A DNA stretch of 62,687 nucleotides from Propionibacteriaceae bacterium (GCA_027492675.1 JAPUEI010000060.1:1-62687), one strand, 5' to 3'. Shown: positions 19,047 through 29,371, counted from the stretch's first letter. Numbers and translations are program-made. The notes: a model not told the origin generated them from the letters alone.

Positions 19047-21551
19047 ATGTCTCGCGGAAAGCTGCGGATCTACCTGGGCGCCGCTCCCGGCGTCGGGAAG
19101 ACCGTCGCCATGCTCGACGAGGGACACCGGCGCTGCGAACGCGGTACGGAGGTCGTCGTCGGGCTCTGCGAGACCCATGGGCGGCCTCACACGGCGGGCC
19201 TGCTCGAAGGCCTGGAGGTGATCCCGCGCCGGACCATCGACTACCTCGGCACGACGATGGCCGAGATGGACCTGGACGCCATCCTCGCTCGGCACCCACC
19301 GGTGGTGCTCGTCGACGAGTTGGCGCACACCAACGTGCCGGGGTCGCGCAACGAGAAGCGCTGGCAGGACATCGACGAGCTGCTCGCGGCGGGCATCGAC
19401 GTCATCTCGACGGTGAACATCCAGCACCTGGAGTCGCTCAACGACGCGGTCACCTCGATCACGGGAGTGGTCCAGCGCGAGACCGTACCCGACGAGGTCG
19501 TGCGCGCCGCCGACCAGATCGAGCTCGTCGACATGTCCCCGGAGGCGCTTCGGCGCCGCATGGCCCACGGGAACATCTACAAGTCGGAGAAGGTCGACGC
19601 CGCGCTCGCCAACTACTTCCGGGTCGGCAACCTGTCGGCGCTGCGGGAACTCGCGCTGCTCTGGCTCGCGGACAAGGTGGACGCCGGACTGGAGGGGTAC
19701 CGCGCCGAGCACGGCATCCTGACCTCCTGGCCGACGCGAGAGCGGATCGTGGTCGCCTTGTCGGGTGGGCCGGAGGGGGAGGCGCTGCTGCGGCGCGGGG
19801 CACGGATCGCGTCCCGGCTGGCGGGCGGCGAGCTGCTGGGGGTGTACGCGACGCGCAGCGACGGCCTCGCGAACGCGCCGCTGGCGCACGTGGCCGAGCT
19901 TCGTACCCTCACCGAGGAGCTCGGTGGCGAGTTCCACACCGTGACCGGCGACGATCCCGCCTCGGCCGTCCTCGAGTTCGCCCGCGGCGTCAACGCGACG
20001 CAGATCCTGGTGGCCGCGCACCGCCGCAAGCCGTGGACGCGGTTGTTCTCGCACTCGATGGCCGAGGCGATCATCGCCGGGGCCGACGACATCGACGTCC
20101 ATGTGGTGAGCAGTTCCAAGAGTCTGCTCGACCGCGTACGGGTGCCTCGTGCCGACCTCTCGACGCGGCGTACGGTCCTGGGTTTCGTGAGCGCCGTCCT
20201 GCTCCCGTCGGCGGTGACCGGGGTGGTGTTCGCGACGCCGTACCAGGAGGGGCTGCCGTTGGTGATCCCGGTCTTCCTGCTCGCGACCGTGGCCGTCGCG
20301 ACGATCGGCGGCCTCGCGCCGGCCGTCCTCGCGGCCGTGCTGTCGTCGCTGATGCTCAACTGGTTCTTCATCCCGCCCGTACAGACCCTCACCATCGCCG
20401 ACCCGGAGAACCTGCTCGCGTTGTTGGTGTTCGTGCTGGTCGGCGTGGCAGTGGCGGCGATCGTGCACGTGAGCGCTCGACGGCGGACCGTCGCCGAGGC
20501 GGCGCAGCGCGAGGCCGAGGCGCTCGCGGAACTGTCGCACAGCCTGCTGGGCTCGGTGGACCAGCTCCCGTTGCTGCTGACCAGCGCGGTCGACCGGTTC
20601 GGCGTCACCTCCGCGGCGATCGTCGGCACCGGGCGCGACCACGTCGGTGAGGTGCTCGCGGCCACGGAGGGGTGGGCGGCGGGCCAGCAGTACGACCACG
20701 AGCCGGTCAGCGACGCGTACGAGCTCCGGCTCCAGCCGGCCGGGCTCACCGCTGGCGAGCGTCGGCTGTTCGCGGCGTTCGCGGCGCATGCCGGTGCCGT
20801 CCTGCAGCGCCGCGAGCTCCAGCAGTCGGCGAGGAGCGCGGCGTTGCTGGCCCGCGACAACCAGGCCAGGACGGCGTTGCTGTCCGCGGTCTCGCACGAT
20901 CTCCGTACCCCGCTGGCGGGCATCAAGGCGGCCATCGGGAGCCTTCGCTCGACCGAGGTCCAGTGGTCGCCGAGCGATGAGGCGGAGCTCAAGGAGGCGA
21001 TCGAGGAGTCCGTGGACCGGCTGGACACCCTGGTCGGCAACCTGCTCGACATGTCCCGGCTGCAGGCGGGGGCGCTGGTTGCCCACCCCGCGGTCGTGGA
21101 CCTGCACGAGGTGATCCCGTCGACGGTGGCGGCACTGTCCCGCCCCGACGGCGCCGTGTGGCAGATCGACCCGGACGCGCGCCGCGTCATGGCTGACGCG
21201 GGCCTGCTCGACCGCGTCCTCGGCAACGTCGCGGAGAACGCGCTGCGCTACCAGGTGGACGCGCCGACGAGCGTGCACGCCAGCCGGGTGGCCGACCGTG
21301 TCGAGATCCGCGTGGTCGACAACGGCGTGGGGGTGCCCGAGTCCGAGCTCGAGGCGATCTTCCTGCCGTTCCAGCGCCGCGGCGACGTACCGGCGGGGGA
21401 CGGTGTCGGGCTCGGACTGGCGGTGGCCCGGGGATTGGCCGAGGCGATGGGTGGCGAGGTCTCGGCCGAGCCGACGCCCGGCGGCGGCCTTACCGTGGTG
21501 ATCACGCTGCCCACGCCGGAGGCCGCGCGGGACACGGGAGGTGACCGATGA
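19047..21551 (+). CDS. kdpD: Osmosensitive K+ channel sensor histidine kinase KdpD
   Basis: An 834-residue sensor kinase. The N-terminal KdpD domain (1-210) has Walker A GAAPGVGKT (11-19) and a VLVDELAHTNVPG Walker B-like stretch. A Usp-like domain follows (about 230-360). Four membrane helices lie at about 380-475 with a GAF-like region behind. The kinase core has SHDLRTPLAGI with phosphorylated His about 617, then an N-box and GLGLAVARGLAEAMGG in the ATPase domain. It senses K+ limitation and passes phosphate to KdpE. The ATG at 19047 is 2 bp after kdpC; kdpE overlaps its end (ATGA). Confidence 0.96.
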   Translation: MSRGKLRIYLGAAPGVGKTVAMLDEGHRRCERGTEVVVGLCETHGRPHTAGLLEGLEVIPRRTIDYLGTTMAEMDLDAILARHPPVVLVDELAHTNVPGSRNEKRWQDIDELLAAGIDVISTVNIQHLESLNDAVTSITGVVQRETVPDEVVRAADQIELVDMSPEALRRRMAHGNIYKSEKVDAALANYFRVGNLSALRELALLWLADKVDAGLEGYRAEHGILTSWPTRERIVVALSGGPEGEALLRRGARIASRLAGGELLGVYATRSDGLANAPLAHVAELRTLTEELGGEFHTVTGDDPASAVLEFARGVNATQILVAAHRRKPWTRLFSHSMAEAIIAGADDIDVHVVSSSKSLLDRVRVPRADLSTRRTVLGFVSAVLLPSAVTGVVFATPYQEGLPLVIPVFLLATVAVATIGGLAPAVLAAVLSSLMLNWFFIPPVQTLTIADPENLLALLVFVLVGVAVAAIVHVSARRRTVAEAAQREAEALAELSHSLLGSVDQLPLLLTSAVDRFGVTSAAIVGTGRDHVGEVLAATEGWAAGQQYDHEPVSDAYELRLQPAGLTAGERRLFAAFAAHAGAVLQRRELQQSARSAALLARDNQARTALLSAVSHDLRTPLAGIKAAIGSLRSTEVQWSPSDEAELKEAIEESVDRLDTLVGNLLDMSRLQAGALVAHPAVVDLHEVIPSTVAALSRPDGAVWQIDPDARRVMADAGLLDRVLGNVAENALRYQVDAPTSVHASRVADRVEIRVVDNGVGVPESELEAIFLPFQRRGDVPAGDGVGLGLAVARGLAEAMGGEVSAEPTPGGGLTVVITLPTPEAARDTGGDR

Positions 21552-22225
21552 GCCGGGTCCTGGTGGTGGACGACGACGAGATCCTCCAGCGCACCCTGCG
21601 GATCAACCTGCGGGCCAGGGGCCACGAGGTGCTGCTGGCCGCCACGGGCAAGCAGGCGCTGACCTCGATGCTCGCCGACCAGCCCGAGCTCGTGCTCCTC
21701 GACCTGGGGCTGCCGGACCTCGACGGGGTCGAGGTGCTCCGCCGGATCCGCCACCGCTCGGCCGTGCCCGTCATCGTGTTGTCCGCCCGGCAGGAGGCCG
21801 ACGACAAGGTCGAGGCGCTCGACGAGGGCGCAGACGACTACGTGAGCAAGCCGTTCAGCATGGACGAGCTGATGGCGAGGGTACGGGTCGCGCTGCGGCG
21901 CACGTCGTCGGAGAACCCGCCGGACACGTTCGCGGTCGACGGGCTCGTGCTCGACTTCGCCGAGAACCGGGCGACGCGTGACGGCGCCGAGTTCCATCTC
22001 ACGCCGACCGAGTGGCGGATGCTCGCAGAGCTCGCACGGCACGCGGGGCGGGTCGTGCCGCACGAGAAGCTGCTGGTCGCCGTGTGGGGTCCGGAGTACG
22101 GACGCGAGAACCACTACCTGCGCGTTTTCGCCAACCAGATCCGCCGCAAGATCGAACGAGACCCCGGTGCGCCGCGTCATCTGGTCAACGAGAGCGGGCT
22201 GGGGTACAGGCTGGTCGAGGGCTGA
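21548..22225 (+). CDS. kdpE: KDP operon response regulator KdpE
   Basis: A 225-residue OmpR/PhoB-type regulator. The receiver domain (1-118) has the acidic pocket DDDE, phospho-acceptor Asp about 52 in LLDLGLPDLDG, and the conserved Lys in KPFSMDEL. The C-terminal winged helix DNA-binding domain (about 130-225) includes LTPTEWRMLAELARHAG and ENHYLRVFANQIRRKI. It probably activates kdpFABC through tandem half-sites such as those at 14637-14662. It overlaps kdpD by 4 bp. Confidence 0.96.
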   Translation: MSRVLVVDDDEILQRTLRINLRARGHEVLLAATGKQALTSMLADQPELVLLDLGLPDLDGVEVLRRIRHRSAVPVIVLSARQEADDKVEALDEGADDYVSKPFSMDELMARVRVALRRTSSENPPDTFAVDGLVLDFAENRATRDGAEFHLTPTEWRMLAELARHAGRVVPHEKLLVAVWGPEYGRENHYLRVFANQIRRKIERDPGAPRHLVNESGLGYRLVEG

Positions 22226-22283
22226 CCGTACGCCGTGCGAGACGTGGCGTGATCGCGAGAGTGGACGTGAAACTATCCGGTAC

Positions 22284-23465
22284 GTGAGTGAAGACGTCTT
22301 CCGGTTGTCCAGCAGGTTCGCAGCTATGAAGTCCTCGCCGGTGAGGGACATCCTCGCCGTGCTCGGTCGTGGCGACATCATCTCCTTCGCCGGCGGTATC
22401 CCTGACCCGACGCTGTTCGAGTTGGAGGACTTCCGCGAGTCGTTCGAGTACGTATTCGCTCACCAGGGCGCCAGGGCGCTCCAGTACGCGTCGACCATCG
22501 GCGAGCCGGAGCTGCGCGAGCAGGCGGCCCTTCGGCTGTCGCGGCACCTGCCGACCACGGCGAACCAGGTCCAGGTCACGAGCGGCTCCCAGGAGGGGCT
22601 GTACCTCGCCGCCACGACCCTGGTGGATCCGGGCGACGTGGTGCTCGTCGAGCGCCCGACGTACCTCACCGCTGTGCAGGCGTTCACCCTTGTCGGCGCC
22701 CGATTGGTCGGCGTCGAGAGCGACGACGACGGGATGCTGCCGGATGAGCTCGAGGACGCCATCGAGGCGTACGGGCCGAAGCTGGTCTACCTCATCCCCA
22801 CGTTCCAGAACCCGACCGGCCGCACGATGTCGGCCGAGCGTCGGGCCGCCATCGCCGACGTGCTGGTCCGTACAGGCGTGCCCCTGCTCGAGGACGACCC
22901 GTACGGCGAGCTCCGCTTCGAGGGCGAGGCACTGCCGCCGATCGCGGCGCAGCCGGGGATGGCGGCGCGGACCGTGCTGCTGAACTCGGCGTCCAAGGTG
23001 ATGGCACCGGGCGTGCGTGTCGGCTGGCTGCGCGCCGAGGGCCAGATCCTGCGCTCGCTGGAGATCGCGAAGCAGGGTGTCGGCCTCCAGACCGCGGTCA
23101 CCGACCAGCTGGCGGTGGCGCACTACCTGGCGACGTACGACCTGGACGCGCACATCGCCCACGTCGCCGGCATCTACCGTGTGCGGCGCGACGCCATGCT
23201 CGCGAGCCTCGACGCGCGGATGCCCGAGGGTGCGACGGCGACCCGGCCCGAGGGCGGCATGTTCGTCTGGGTGCGTGTCGGCGGCGACCAGGACTCCGCG
23301 CTGGTGCTGCCGAAGGCCGTGGACCTCGGCGTCGCGTTCGTGCCGGGCTGGCCGTTCTACGCCGGCGAACCCGACCGTACGACCATGCGTCTGAGCTTCG
23401 TCACCAACTCCCCGGAGACTATCGACGAGGGCCTCGCCCGCCTCGCGGCCGCCTGGGGCTGGTGA
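22284..23465 (+). CDS. PLP-dependent aminotransferase, 2-aminoadipate/aromatic type
   Basis: A 393-residue fold-type I aminotransferase resembling LysN/2-aminoadipate and aromatic aminotransferases. It starts VSEDVFRLSSRF, then SFAGGIPDPTLF near the N-terminus, VTSGSQEGLYLAA (PLP phosphate site), YLIPTFQNPTGRTM (Asn and Pro of the cofactor pocket), and NSASKVMAPGVRVGW, where Lys about 238 forms the Schiff base. No GntR domain precedes it, so it is not a MocR regulator. The GTG at 22284 is used; the ATG at 22326 is possible. No strong Shine-Dalgarno is seen. It is probably independent of kdp. Confidence 0.88.
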   Translation: MSEDVFRLSSRFAAMKSSPVRDILAVLGRGDIISFAGGIPDPTLFELEDFRESFEYVFAHQGARALQYASTIGEPELREQAALRLSRHLPTTANQVQVTSGSQEGLYLAATTLVDPGDVVLVERPTYLTAVQAFTLVGARLVGVESDDDGMLPDELEDAIEAYGPKLVYLIPTFQNPTGRTMSAERRAAIADVLVRTGVPLLEDDPYGELRFEGEALPPIAAQPGMAARTVLLNSASKVMAPGVRVGWLRAEGQILRSLEIAKQGVGLQTAVTDQLAVAHYLATYDLDAHIAHVAGIYRVRRDAMLASLDARMPEGATATRPEGGMFVWVRVGGDQDSALVLPKAVDLGVAFVPGWPFYAGEPDRTTMRLSFVTNSPETIDEGLARLAAAWGW

Positions 23466-23479
23466 CCCGGGTCGCCCAG

Positions 23480-24910
23480 TCAGCTCGCTGCGACGGGATC
23501 GGCGTCCGATGATGCGGACGCCGTGACCGCCTCGGGGGCACGGTGCTGGCGTGTGAAGAGCGCGACCGCAACGACGCAGCAGAGCACCTCGGACACCGTG
23601 ATCGCCCAGATGGTGCCGGTGAGACCGAACCAGGCGTGGGCGCCGAAGAGCACGGGGATGAACAGCACGCCCTGAGTGACCGAGAGGATCGTCGCCGGGC
23701 GTACCTGACCCGTGGCCTGGAACCACGTGATCGCGAGGCCGGTGAAGCCGTTGAACAACGCCGAGACCAGCAGCGCGGTCAGCACTCTCGCCCCCACGGC
23801 CAGGACGGTCGGGTCGGCGCTGAACAGTCCCAGGGTGTCCGGACCCCACACGAACAGAGGCAACGCGAACACGGCCACGATGGCCGCCACCCAGCCCACC
23901 CCATGGCCGAGCGCCTGATGGGCCCGGCGCACCATGCCGGCGCCGAAGGTGGTGGCGAGCAGCGGCATCGCACCCAGCGCCACGCCCATGGCAAGGGCCT
24001 CCGGCAGCTGGACGATGCGCTGGGCGACCCCGAAGGCGGCCAGAAGAGAGTCGCCGTAGCTCATGGCGATGTGGTTGAACACGAGGGAGCTGACCACCAG
24101 GAAGCCGCTCATCAACAGCTCTGAGGCTCCCACTCCGAAGACCTCCTTCGCCGTGGCGGCGTCGGGCCGGAACCAGCGCAGGCCGATCCGGATCTCGGGG
24201 CTCTTCCGGTGCAGGTGCCACGCGAGGTAGCAGACGGTCACGACGTTGGACAGCACGATGGCGAGGCCTGCGCCGGTCACGCTCCAGTGCAGACCGAGGA
24301 TCAGCAGGATGTCGAGACCGAAGTTGGCGATGGTCGAGGCGATGATCGCCACCATCGACGCCCTGGCCGCGCCCTCGGCACGGACCAGCTGCTCGATCGC
24401 GAACGCGACGGTCAGGACGGGTGTGCCGGCGAGCAACACGCCGACGTACGCGGCAGTGGGAGCCGCCGTGTCACCGGACGCGCCGAGCAGGGTGACCAGA
24501 GGCCCCAGGAAGGCGAGCCCGAGCACGGCGACGGCGACCCCGGCCAACGCAGCGCCCCACACGGTGAAGGCTGAGTAGGCCCGGACCTTCGACCGCAGCT
24601 GGTCGGCGGCCTCCCCCGTGACGTTCCCCAGCTCACCGAGGTAGCGGGAGACAGCTGAGCTGCCGCCCGTGCCGAAGACGCCTCCGACGGCCATGACGAT
24701 CGCGGTCAGGGGGAGCCCGAACGTGATCGCCGCGAGCAGCGGGGTGGAATGCAGCGAGCCGATGAAGCCGGCGTTGACGATGCTGTAGATGAAGCCGGCG
24801 GCAACCGCCGCCATCATCGGTCCTGCGAGGTGGACCAGCGCTCGGCCCATCGGAGCGTCGAGCAGGTAGTAGCGATCGTCCCTCTCCGGGACGGGGTTGT
24901 CGTTGGTCAT
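23480..24910 (-). CDS. MATE family efflux transporter
   Basis: A 476-residue multidrug and toxic compound extrusion protein with 12 hydrophobic segments. It shows YLLDAPMGRALVHLAGPMM, then family sequence FGTGGSSAVSRYLGE and FNHIAMSYGDSLLAAFGVAQR. It lies 63 bp downstream of a marR gene on the same strand and is probably under its control, a usual drug-efflux arrangement. It is a different subfamily from the MATE gene at 6382. Transported compounds cannot be predicted. Confidence 0.9.
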   Translation of the reverse strand: MTNDNPVPERDDRYYLLDAPMGRALVHLAGPMMAAVAAGFIYSIVNAGFIGSLHSTPLLAAITFGLPLTAIVMAVGGVFGTGGSSAVSRYLGELGNVTGEAADQLRSKVRAYSAFTVWGAALAGVAVAVLGLAFLGPLVTLLGASGDTAAPTAAYVGVLLAGTPVLTVAFAIEQLVRAEGAARASMVAIIASTIANFGLDILLILGLHWSVTGAGLAIVLSNVVTVCYLAWHLHRKSPEIRIGLRWFRPDAATAKEVFGVGASELLMSGFLVVSSLVFNHIAMSYGDSLLAAFGVAQRIVQLPEALAMGVALGAMPLLATTFGAGMVRRAHQALGHGVGWVAAIVAVFALPLFVWGPDTLGLFSADPTVLAVGARVLTALLVSALFNGFTGLAITWFQATGQVRPATILSVTQGVLFIPVLFGAHAWFGLTGTIWAITVSEVLCCVVAVALFTRQHRAPEAVTASASSDADPVAAS

Positions 24911-24973
24911 ATCGGGTCTCTTTCGGGCATGGCGACAGGGCGCCGTGACGGCGTGGAGCGAAGGAAGGTGTGG

Positions 24974-25420
24974 TCAGCCGGCCAGTTCTTGGTCGAGCTT
25001 GGCCAGCAGCCGACGGAGATCGTCGGCTTCGGCCTCGGTGAAGGTGTCGAGCTGAGGGCTGGACCCGGCCCAGATGTCGGACTCGAACCGTTTGACCTGG
25101 GCTCGACCCTTGGTGGTCGTGTGCAGTGTCTTGCGTCGAGAGTCGGACGGGTCGGCGCGCCGTTCGATCCACCCGTCACGTTCGAGCAGCTGCAGCAGGC
25201 TCGAGACGCTGGCGGCGCGGGTGCCCATCACGTCGGCGATGTCGCGCTGGATGAGGCCACTCGCCTCGTTCGCCTCGATCCACCCCAGGATGCGCGCCTG
25301 GTGAGGAGTGAGACCAGCGAGGTCGACCGAATCCATCACGGTGGCCATGTTCTGGCGGGTGCGCAGGGAGATCCGTCCGATCAGCTCGGCGATCGCGGCT
25401 GCGCTCTCTCTCTTGGCCAT
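24974..25420 (-). CDS. MarR family transcriptional regulator
   Basis: A 148-residue regulator with a winged helix domain (about 35-105). It includes LTPHQARILGWIEANEASGLIQRDIADVMG, the ASVSSLLQLLERDGWIER recognition helix, and the wing with ADPSDSRRKTLHTT (the conserved D-x-R in the beta hairpin). Family members are dimers that lose DNA binding upon drug or oxidant binding. It is first in an operon with a MATE exporter, so it most likely represses both. Its upstream region 25421-25470 is AT-richer than its surroundings and contains a minus-strand TTGACT and a TTAGG/CCTAA pair (25438-25464), a weak operator candidate. Confidence 0.92.
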   Translation of the reverse strand: MAKRESAAAIAELIGRISLRTRQNMATVMDSVDLAGLTPHQARILGWIEANEASGLIQRDIADVMGTRAASVSSLLQLLERDGWIERRADPSDSRRKTLHTTTKGRAQVKRFESDIWAGSSPQLDTFTEAEADDLRRLLAKLDQELAG

Positions 25421-25519
25421 ACCCAGACTCTAGATACTTAGGTTTCGAATAGTCAAGGTCCTAACCATTGTCTCTGTCCTCTGGTCCGCCCGGACGCGGG
25501 CTCCCCAGGACCTTGGGGC

Positions 25520-26146
25520 TCAGCGGCCCCACTTCGTACGGACCGAGGAGCGGACCTTCAAGTAGCGCCACTGGGAGACGAGGCCGAGCGCGACGAGGCC
25601 CAGGTACAGCGCGTACCAGCCCCAGCCGTCAGCCACCACAGCCGTCAGCGACGCCTGGCTGAAGGTGAGCAGGGCGACCTTGCCCATGGTGAGCATCGTG
25701 CCGAGCGTCACCAGGCTGGCGCCGACGAGGGTCGTGAGGATCACCAGGACGAGTCCGGGCAGGTCGAAGCGGTACGCGATCACGCCGAGCACAACGGCGC
25801 CCACGATGCCCGCCGCGAGCGATGCCCAGCGGTTGTCCACGTGCGCGGCCACAAGGGCGCTCACTCCGAGCGTGTAACCGATCGCGGCCAAGCCGCCGAT
25901 CATCGCGAACTTGTAGACGAAGAACGCCAGCAGGCCGAACACGGCCGCGCCGATGGCGCCGCCGATCCAGGCGGTCTGGGTCTGCAGCAGCGGGGTGTCC
26001 GTGAACCGCGAGACGGCGTAGACGCCGACCGCGAACCCGATCAGTCCGCCGAACAGGCTGATGATCGCGCGGATCGTCGCGTAGCCGCGCACCACCAGCG
26101 ACAGCCCGATGAGCGCCACCGCGACGCCGATAGCCGTGCCGGACAT
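25520..26146 (-). CDS. TM7S3/TM198-like (DUF4203) membrane protein
   Basis: A 208-residue protein with about seven short hydrophobic helices, rich in Gly. LFGGLIGFAVGVYAV and GGAIGAAVFGLLAFFVYKFA resemble the TM7S3/TM198-like domain (DUF4203), whose function is not known. The C-terminus is basic and cytoplasmic (RSSVRTKWGR). The ATG at 26146 follows GGAGG; a GTG 12 bp upstream is inside that ribosome site and is rejected. Confidence 0.8.
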   Translation of the reverse strand: MSGTAIGVAVALIGLSLVVRGYATIRAIISLFGGLIGFAVGVYAVSRFTDTPLLQTQTAWIGGAIGAAVFGLLAFFVYKFAMIGGLAAIGYTLGVSALVAAHVDNRWASLAAGIVGAVVLGVIAYRFDLPGLVLVILTTLVGASLVTLGTMLTMGKVALLTFSQASLTAVVADGWGWYALYLGLVALGLVSQWRYLKVRSSVRTKWGR

Positions 26147-26209
26147 TCGTACCTCCACTCGTTCCGTACGACCATGGTGCCCCGTGCGGCTGTGCCGGGT
26201 GGGGACCCG

Positions 26210-26971
26210 TCAGTCGGCGGCGAGCGCGGCGGCGCCGATGATGCCCGCGCCGTTGAGGAGCGTGGCCGGGATGATCGGTGTCTCGAGCTTCAGGTAGGGC
26301 AGGAACTTCTCGGACTTCCGACTGACGCCGCCGCCGACGACGAACAGGTCGGGGGACAGGATGAACTCGAGGTGGGAGAAGTACGGCTGAAGGCGCTCAG
26401 TGGCCCACTTCTCGTACGACAGCCCGTCGCGTTCGCGGGCGCTGGCCGCGGCCCTGGTCTCCGCGTCGTGGCCGTTCAGCTCGATGTGGCCCAGCTCGGC
26501 GTTGGGGATCAGCACCCCGTCGTACATCAGCGCGATGCCGATGCCCGTGCCCAGCGTGGCGAGGATGACGAGGCCGTCTCTGCCCTTGGCAGCCCCGTAG
26601 CGGAGTTCGGCAACGCCGGCCGCGTCCGCGTCGTTGACCAGGTGGACATGGCGGCCCAACTGCGCGGTGAACAGCTCCTCGCCGTTGCAGTTCTTCCAGC
26701 CCTTGTCGATGTTGGCGGCCGTCTTCACGACGCCACGCTTCACGATGCCGGGGATCGTCACGCCGATCGGCGCGCCGCTGGGGAGCGTGTCGAGGAAGCG
26801 CTCGGCGATCTTGTCGACGACGTCCGCGACGGCCTCAGGGGTGGACGGCTGCGGGGTCGCGATCTTGTATCGCTCCTCCAGCAACTCACCAGTGGTGATG
26901 TCGACCGGGGCGCCTTTGATGCCACTCCCGCCGATGTCGATGCCTAGAGCTACGGTCGGCTTCTCGGTCAC
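26210..26971 (-). CDS. ppgK: Polyphosphate glucokinase
   Basis: A 253-residue ROK-family kinase that phosphorylates glucose using polyphosphate (and often ATP). It shows [16 protein letters not shown] (phosphate 1), [37 protein letters not shown] with the catalytic Asp, and the long [15 protein letters not shown] loop, followed by a [11 protein letters not shown] segment with the substrate Glu. The lack of the zinc CXCG motif of other ROK kinases and the total length are typical of PpgK, an actinobacterial hallmark. It starts with GTG after GAGGAGG. It is divergent from the CE7 esterase gene. Confidence 0.94.
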   Translation of the reverse strand: MTEKPTVALGIDIGGSGIKGAPVDITTGELLEERYKIATPQPSTPEAVADVVDKIAERFLDTLPSGAPIGVTIPGIVKRGVVKTAANIDKGWKNCNGEELFTAQLGRHVHLVNDADAAGVAELRYGAAKGRDGLVILATLGTGIGIALMYDGVLIPNAELGHIELNGHDAETRAAASARERDGLSYEKWATERLQPYFSHLEFILSPDLFVVGGGVSRKSEKFLPYLKLETPIIPATLLNGAGIIGAAALAAD

Positions 26972-27138
26972 GGTGTCCTCCTCGAGTCGACGACCGACTC
27001 GCGCGGCTCGTCAGCGGCATCCTTCCGCACGGACGCACGGCCTGCAATCGGCACGCGCACACTCGTCGAGCCCCTCGCTGTCGAGACAACAGCCGTCCCG
27101 GCGCGCACGTAGGCCGCGGCGTGTGAGAGGTTCTCGCC

Positions 27139-28110
27139 ATGCCGTTCACCGACCTGACCCTCGACGAACTCATCGACTACCGCCCGGCCGTCGACGAGCC
27201 TGCTGACTTCGACTCCTTCTGGCAGGCGACGCTTGCCGAATCCCGCGCCGCTGGGGGCGACCTGACCGTCACCGACGTACAGACCCCGCTGACCTTGTTC
27301 CGCGTCTCGGACGTGACCTTCCCGGGCTTCGCCGGCGACCCCATCCGCGCCTGGCTGATCCGTCCCGCCGCGGCGAGCGGACCCCTGCCGGTGGTCGTGG
27401 AGTTCATCGGGTACGGCGGCGGGCGCGGGCTGCCGTCGGAGAAGCTGCGCTGGGCGGCGTCGGGCTATGCGCACCTCGTGATGGACACCCGCGGACAAGG
27501 CAGCAACTGGGGAACCGGCGGCGAGACCCCCGATCCGCACGTCACCCAGCCGAGCGTCCCCGGCGTCATGACGAACGGGATCCTCGACCCCGCCACGTAC
27601 TACTACCGCCGGCTGTTCACCGATGGCGTGCGCCTCGTCGACGCCGTGTCGCAGCTCGACGGGCTCGATCCCACGCGGATCGCGGTGACCGGCGGCAGCC
27701 AGGGCGGCGGCATCTCCGTGGCCGTGGCCGCGCTCTCGCCCGCCGTGGCAGCCGTGATGCCGGACGTGCCGTACCTCGCGCACTTCCGCCGGTCGGTCGC
27801 GATGACCCCGGCCGCGCCGTACACCGAGGTCGCCCGCTACCTCGCCGTCCACCGTGGCGTCGATGAGCAGGTGTTCCGCACCCTGTCGTACATGGACGGC
27901 GTCAACTTCGCCGCCCGCATCACCGCGCCGGCGCTGTACTCGGTGGGGCTGATGGACGAGATCGTGCTGCCCTCGAGCGTGTACGCGTCGTACAACGCTC
28001 TGGGTAGCACCGACAAGGAGATCGCGGTGTACGCGTACAACGGCCACGAGGGCGGCGAGAGCTTCCACTGGGAGCGCCAGGTCGCCTGGCTCGGGTCGCG
28101 ACTCGGCTAG
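27139..28110 (+). CDS. axe1: CE7 family acetyl xylan esterase/cephalosporin C deacetylase
   Basis: A 323-residue alpha/beta hydrolase of carbohydrate esterase family 7, removing acetyl groups from short xylo-oligosaccharides and cephalosporin C. RGQGSNWG is the CE7 signature. The catalytic Ser is about S187 in GGSQGGG, the Asp about D273 in [10 protein letters not shown], and the His about H303 in NGHEGGE. There is no signal peptide, so it is intracellular as usual for CE7. GAGAGG precedes the ATG. Its last 4 bp overlap the convergent LtrA gene. Confidence 0.93.
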   Translation: MPFTDLTLDELIDYRPAVDEPADFDSFWQATLAESRAAGGDLTVTDVQTPLTLFRVSDVTFPGFAGDPIRAWLIRPAAASGPLPVVVEFIGYGGGRGLPSEKLRWAASGYAHLVMDTRGQGSNWGTGGETPDPHVTQPSVPGVMTNGILDPATYYYRRLFTDGVRLVDAVSQLDGLDPTRIAVTGGSQGGGISVAVAALSPAVAAVMPDVPYLAHFRRSVAMTPAAPYTEVARYLAVHRGVDEQVFRTLSYMDGVNFAARITAPALYSVGLMDEIVLPSSVYASYNALGSTDKEIAVYAYNGHEGGESFHWERQVAWLGSRLG

Positions 28111-29369
28111 CCCGCGTCCTTGGGAGCGTGCTCCAGCTCGGACATCGCCTCGGCGACGTGAGTGTGGCCGAGGATCTCGTACGCCACCACCCAGATCACT
28201 GGTCCCAGCACCAGCACGACCAGGCACACGGGCAGTGCGACGCCCGCTGCGGCAAGGGCGAACGCTGCGCCGAGGACCACGACGGTGATCGCCGCGAGCC
28301 CCGCGTGCAGGAGGTGGCCCGCGGGCATCAGGACGACCGTCGACACGATGAAGATGGCGCCGAAGGCGAGCACGGGGATGCCGATCGTCGCCACCACCAT
28401 GAGCTCGGACAGAGGCGAGTGACCGGCGAACCAGAGCGCGGCGACGTGCAGGCCGGCGCCGGCGGCGGCGATCGCCGCGAACAGCAGCGGCTGCGAGTAG
28501 CCCCACACGAACGACCCGGAGCGCGACGCGTGCAGGATGTCGCCGAAGGGCACGGTGAAGTACGTCCACCAGAGCGCGAACGCCAGCCCCAGCCCGGCAA
28601 GGAGGAGCACGCCCGCGTCGACGGTCCAGCCGGTGCCCTCGACCAGGGTCTGTACGGCCTCGACCGTGCCGAGGATCACCTCGCCGAGCGCGATGATCAC
28701 GAGCAGCCCGTACCGCTCCGAGATGTGGTGCGGGTGCCACGACGTGCCGCCCTTGCGGCGCTCATTGAGGTACGGCCCGCTCAGCTCGATCACGTACAGC
28801 ACGGCCACCACCGCGGACGTCGGCAGCACCGCCAGGGGCAGGACCGCGAGCAGGATCCAGCCGACCTGGGCGATCAGCAGCGTGCCCACGTAGCCGAGGG
28901 CGACCCCTCTGCTGGACGGGTCGCTCACCGCGACGCGCAGCCAGAGCGCCACCATCGACAGCCGCATCACCACGTAGCCGGCGACCATCACCGTGTTGTC
29001 GAGGTGCCAGCCGTCGTCGAGGCCGTGTGCCAGGGGTGGGATGCCCAAGGTGAGGATGCCGACGCCGGCCATCTGGACGAGGGTCGCGATCCGTACGAAC
29101 CAGTCGTCGGTGTCGTACGCGCTCATGAACCACGAGTACGAGATCCACGCCCAGATCACGGCGAACATCGAGAACGCGAACGTGGCGATGCCCTGCCAGA
29201 CGTGCCCCTCGGCGACGAGGTGCGCCAACTGCGAGGCGGCTGCGGAGAAGGCGACGACCACGGTCAGGTCGTACAGCAACTCCAGCGTCGTCGCGGTGCG
29301 GTGGTGCTCGTGTGGGTCACGGCTCACCATCCGCCGGAACCGGTGTACGGCAACGGCTGGATGGCTCAC
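28107..29369 (-). CDS. ltrA: Low temperature requirement protein A family
   Basis: A 420-residue membrane protein with about 11 helices. The N-terminal stretch TTLELLYDLTVVVAF then WAWISYSWFMSAYDTDD is the LtrA domain. ERYGLLVIIALGEVILGT in the centre is also diagnostic. The biochemical function is unknown; the family is named for cold-sensitive growth in Listeria. The GTG at 29369 is assumed; an ATG at 29330 is a plausible alternative. It starts 2 bp after the DUF5302 gene, suggesting one transcript. Confidence 0.87.
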   Translation of the reverse strand: MSHPAVAVHRFRRMVSRDPHEHHRTATTLELLYDLTVVVAFSAAASQLAHLVAEGHVWQGIATFAFSMFAVIWAWISYSWFMSAYDTDDWFVRIATLVQMAGVGILTLGIPPLAHGLDDGWHLDNTVMVAGYVVMRLSMVALWLRVAVSDPSSRGVALGYVGTLLIAQVGWILLAVLPLAVLPTSAVVAVLYVIELSGPYLNERRKGGTSWHPHHISERYGLLVIIALGEVILGTVEAVQTLVEGTGWTVDAGVLLLAGLGLAFALWWTYFTVPFGDILHASRSGSFVWGYSQPLLFAAIAAAGAGLHVAALWFAGHSPLSELMVVATIGIPVLAFGAIFIVSTVVLMPAGHLLHAGLAAITVVVLGAAFALAAAGVALPVCLVVLVLGPVIWVVAYEILGHTHVAEAMSELEHAPKDAG

Positions 29370-29371
29370 GC

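Noticed and set aside
25438..25464. MarR operator TTAGG/CCTAA
   Set aside because: Only 5-bp arms with a 17-base gap; flanking bases do not continue the symmetry, so it is not listed as a feature.
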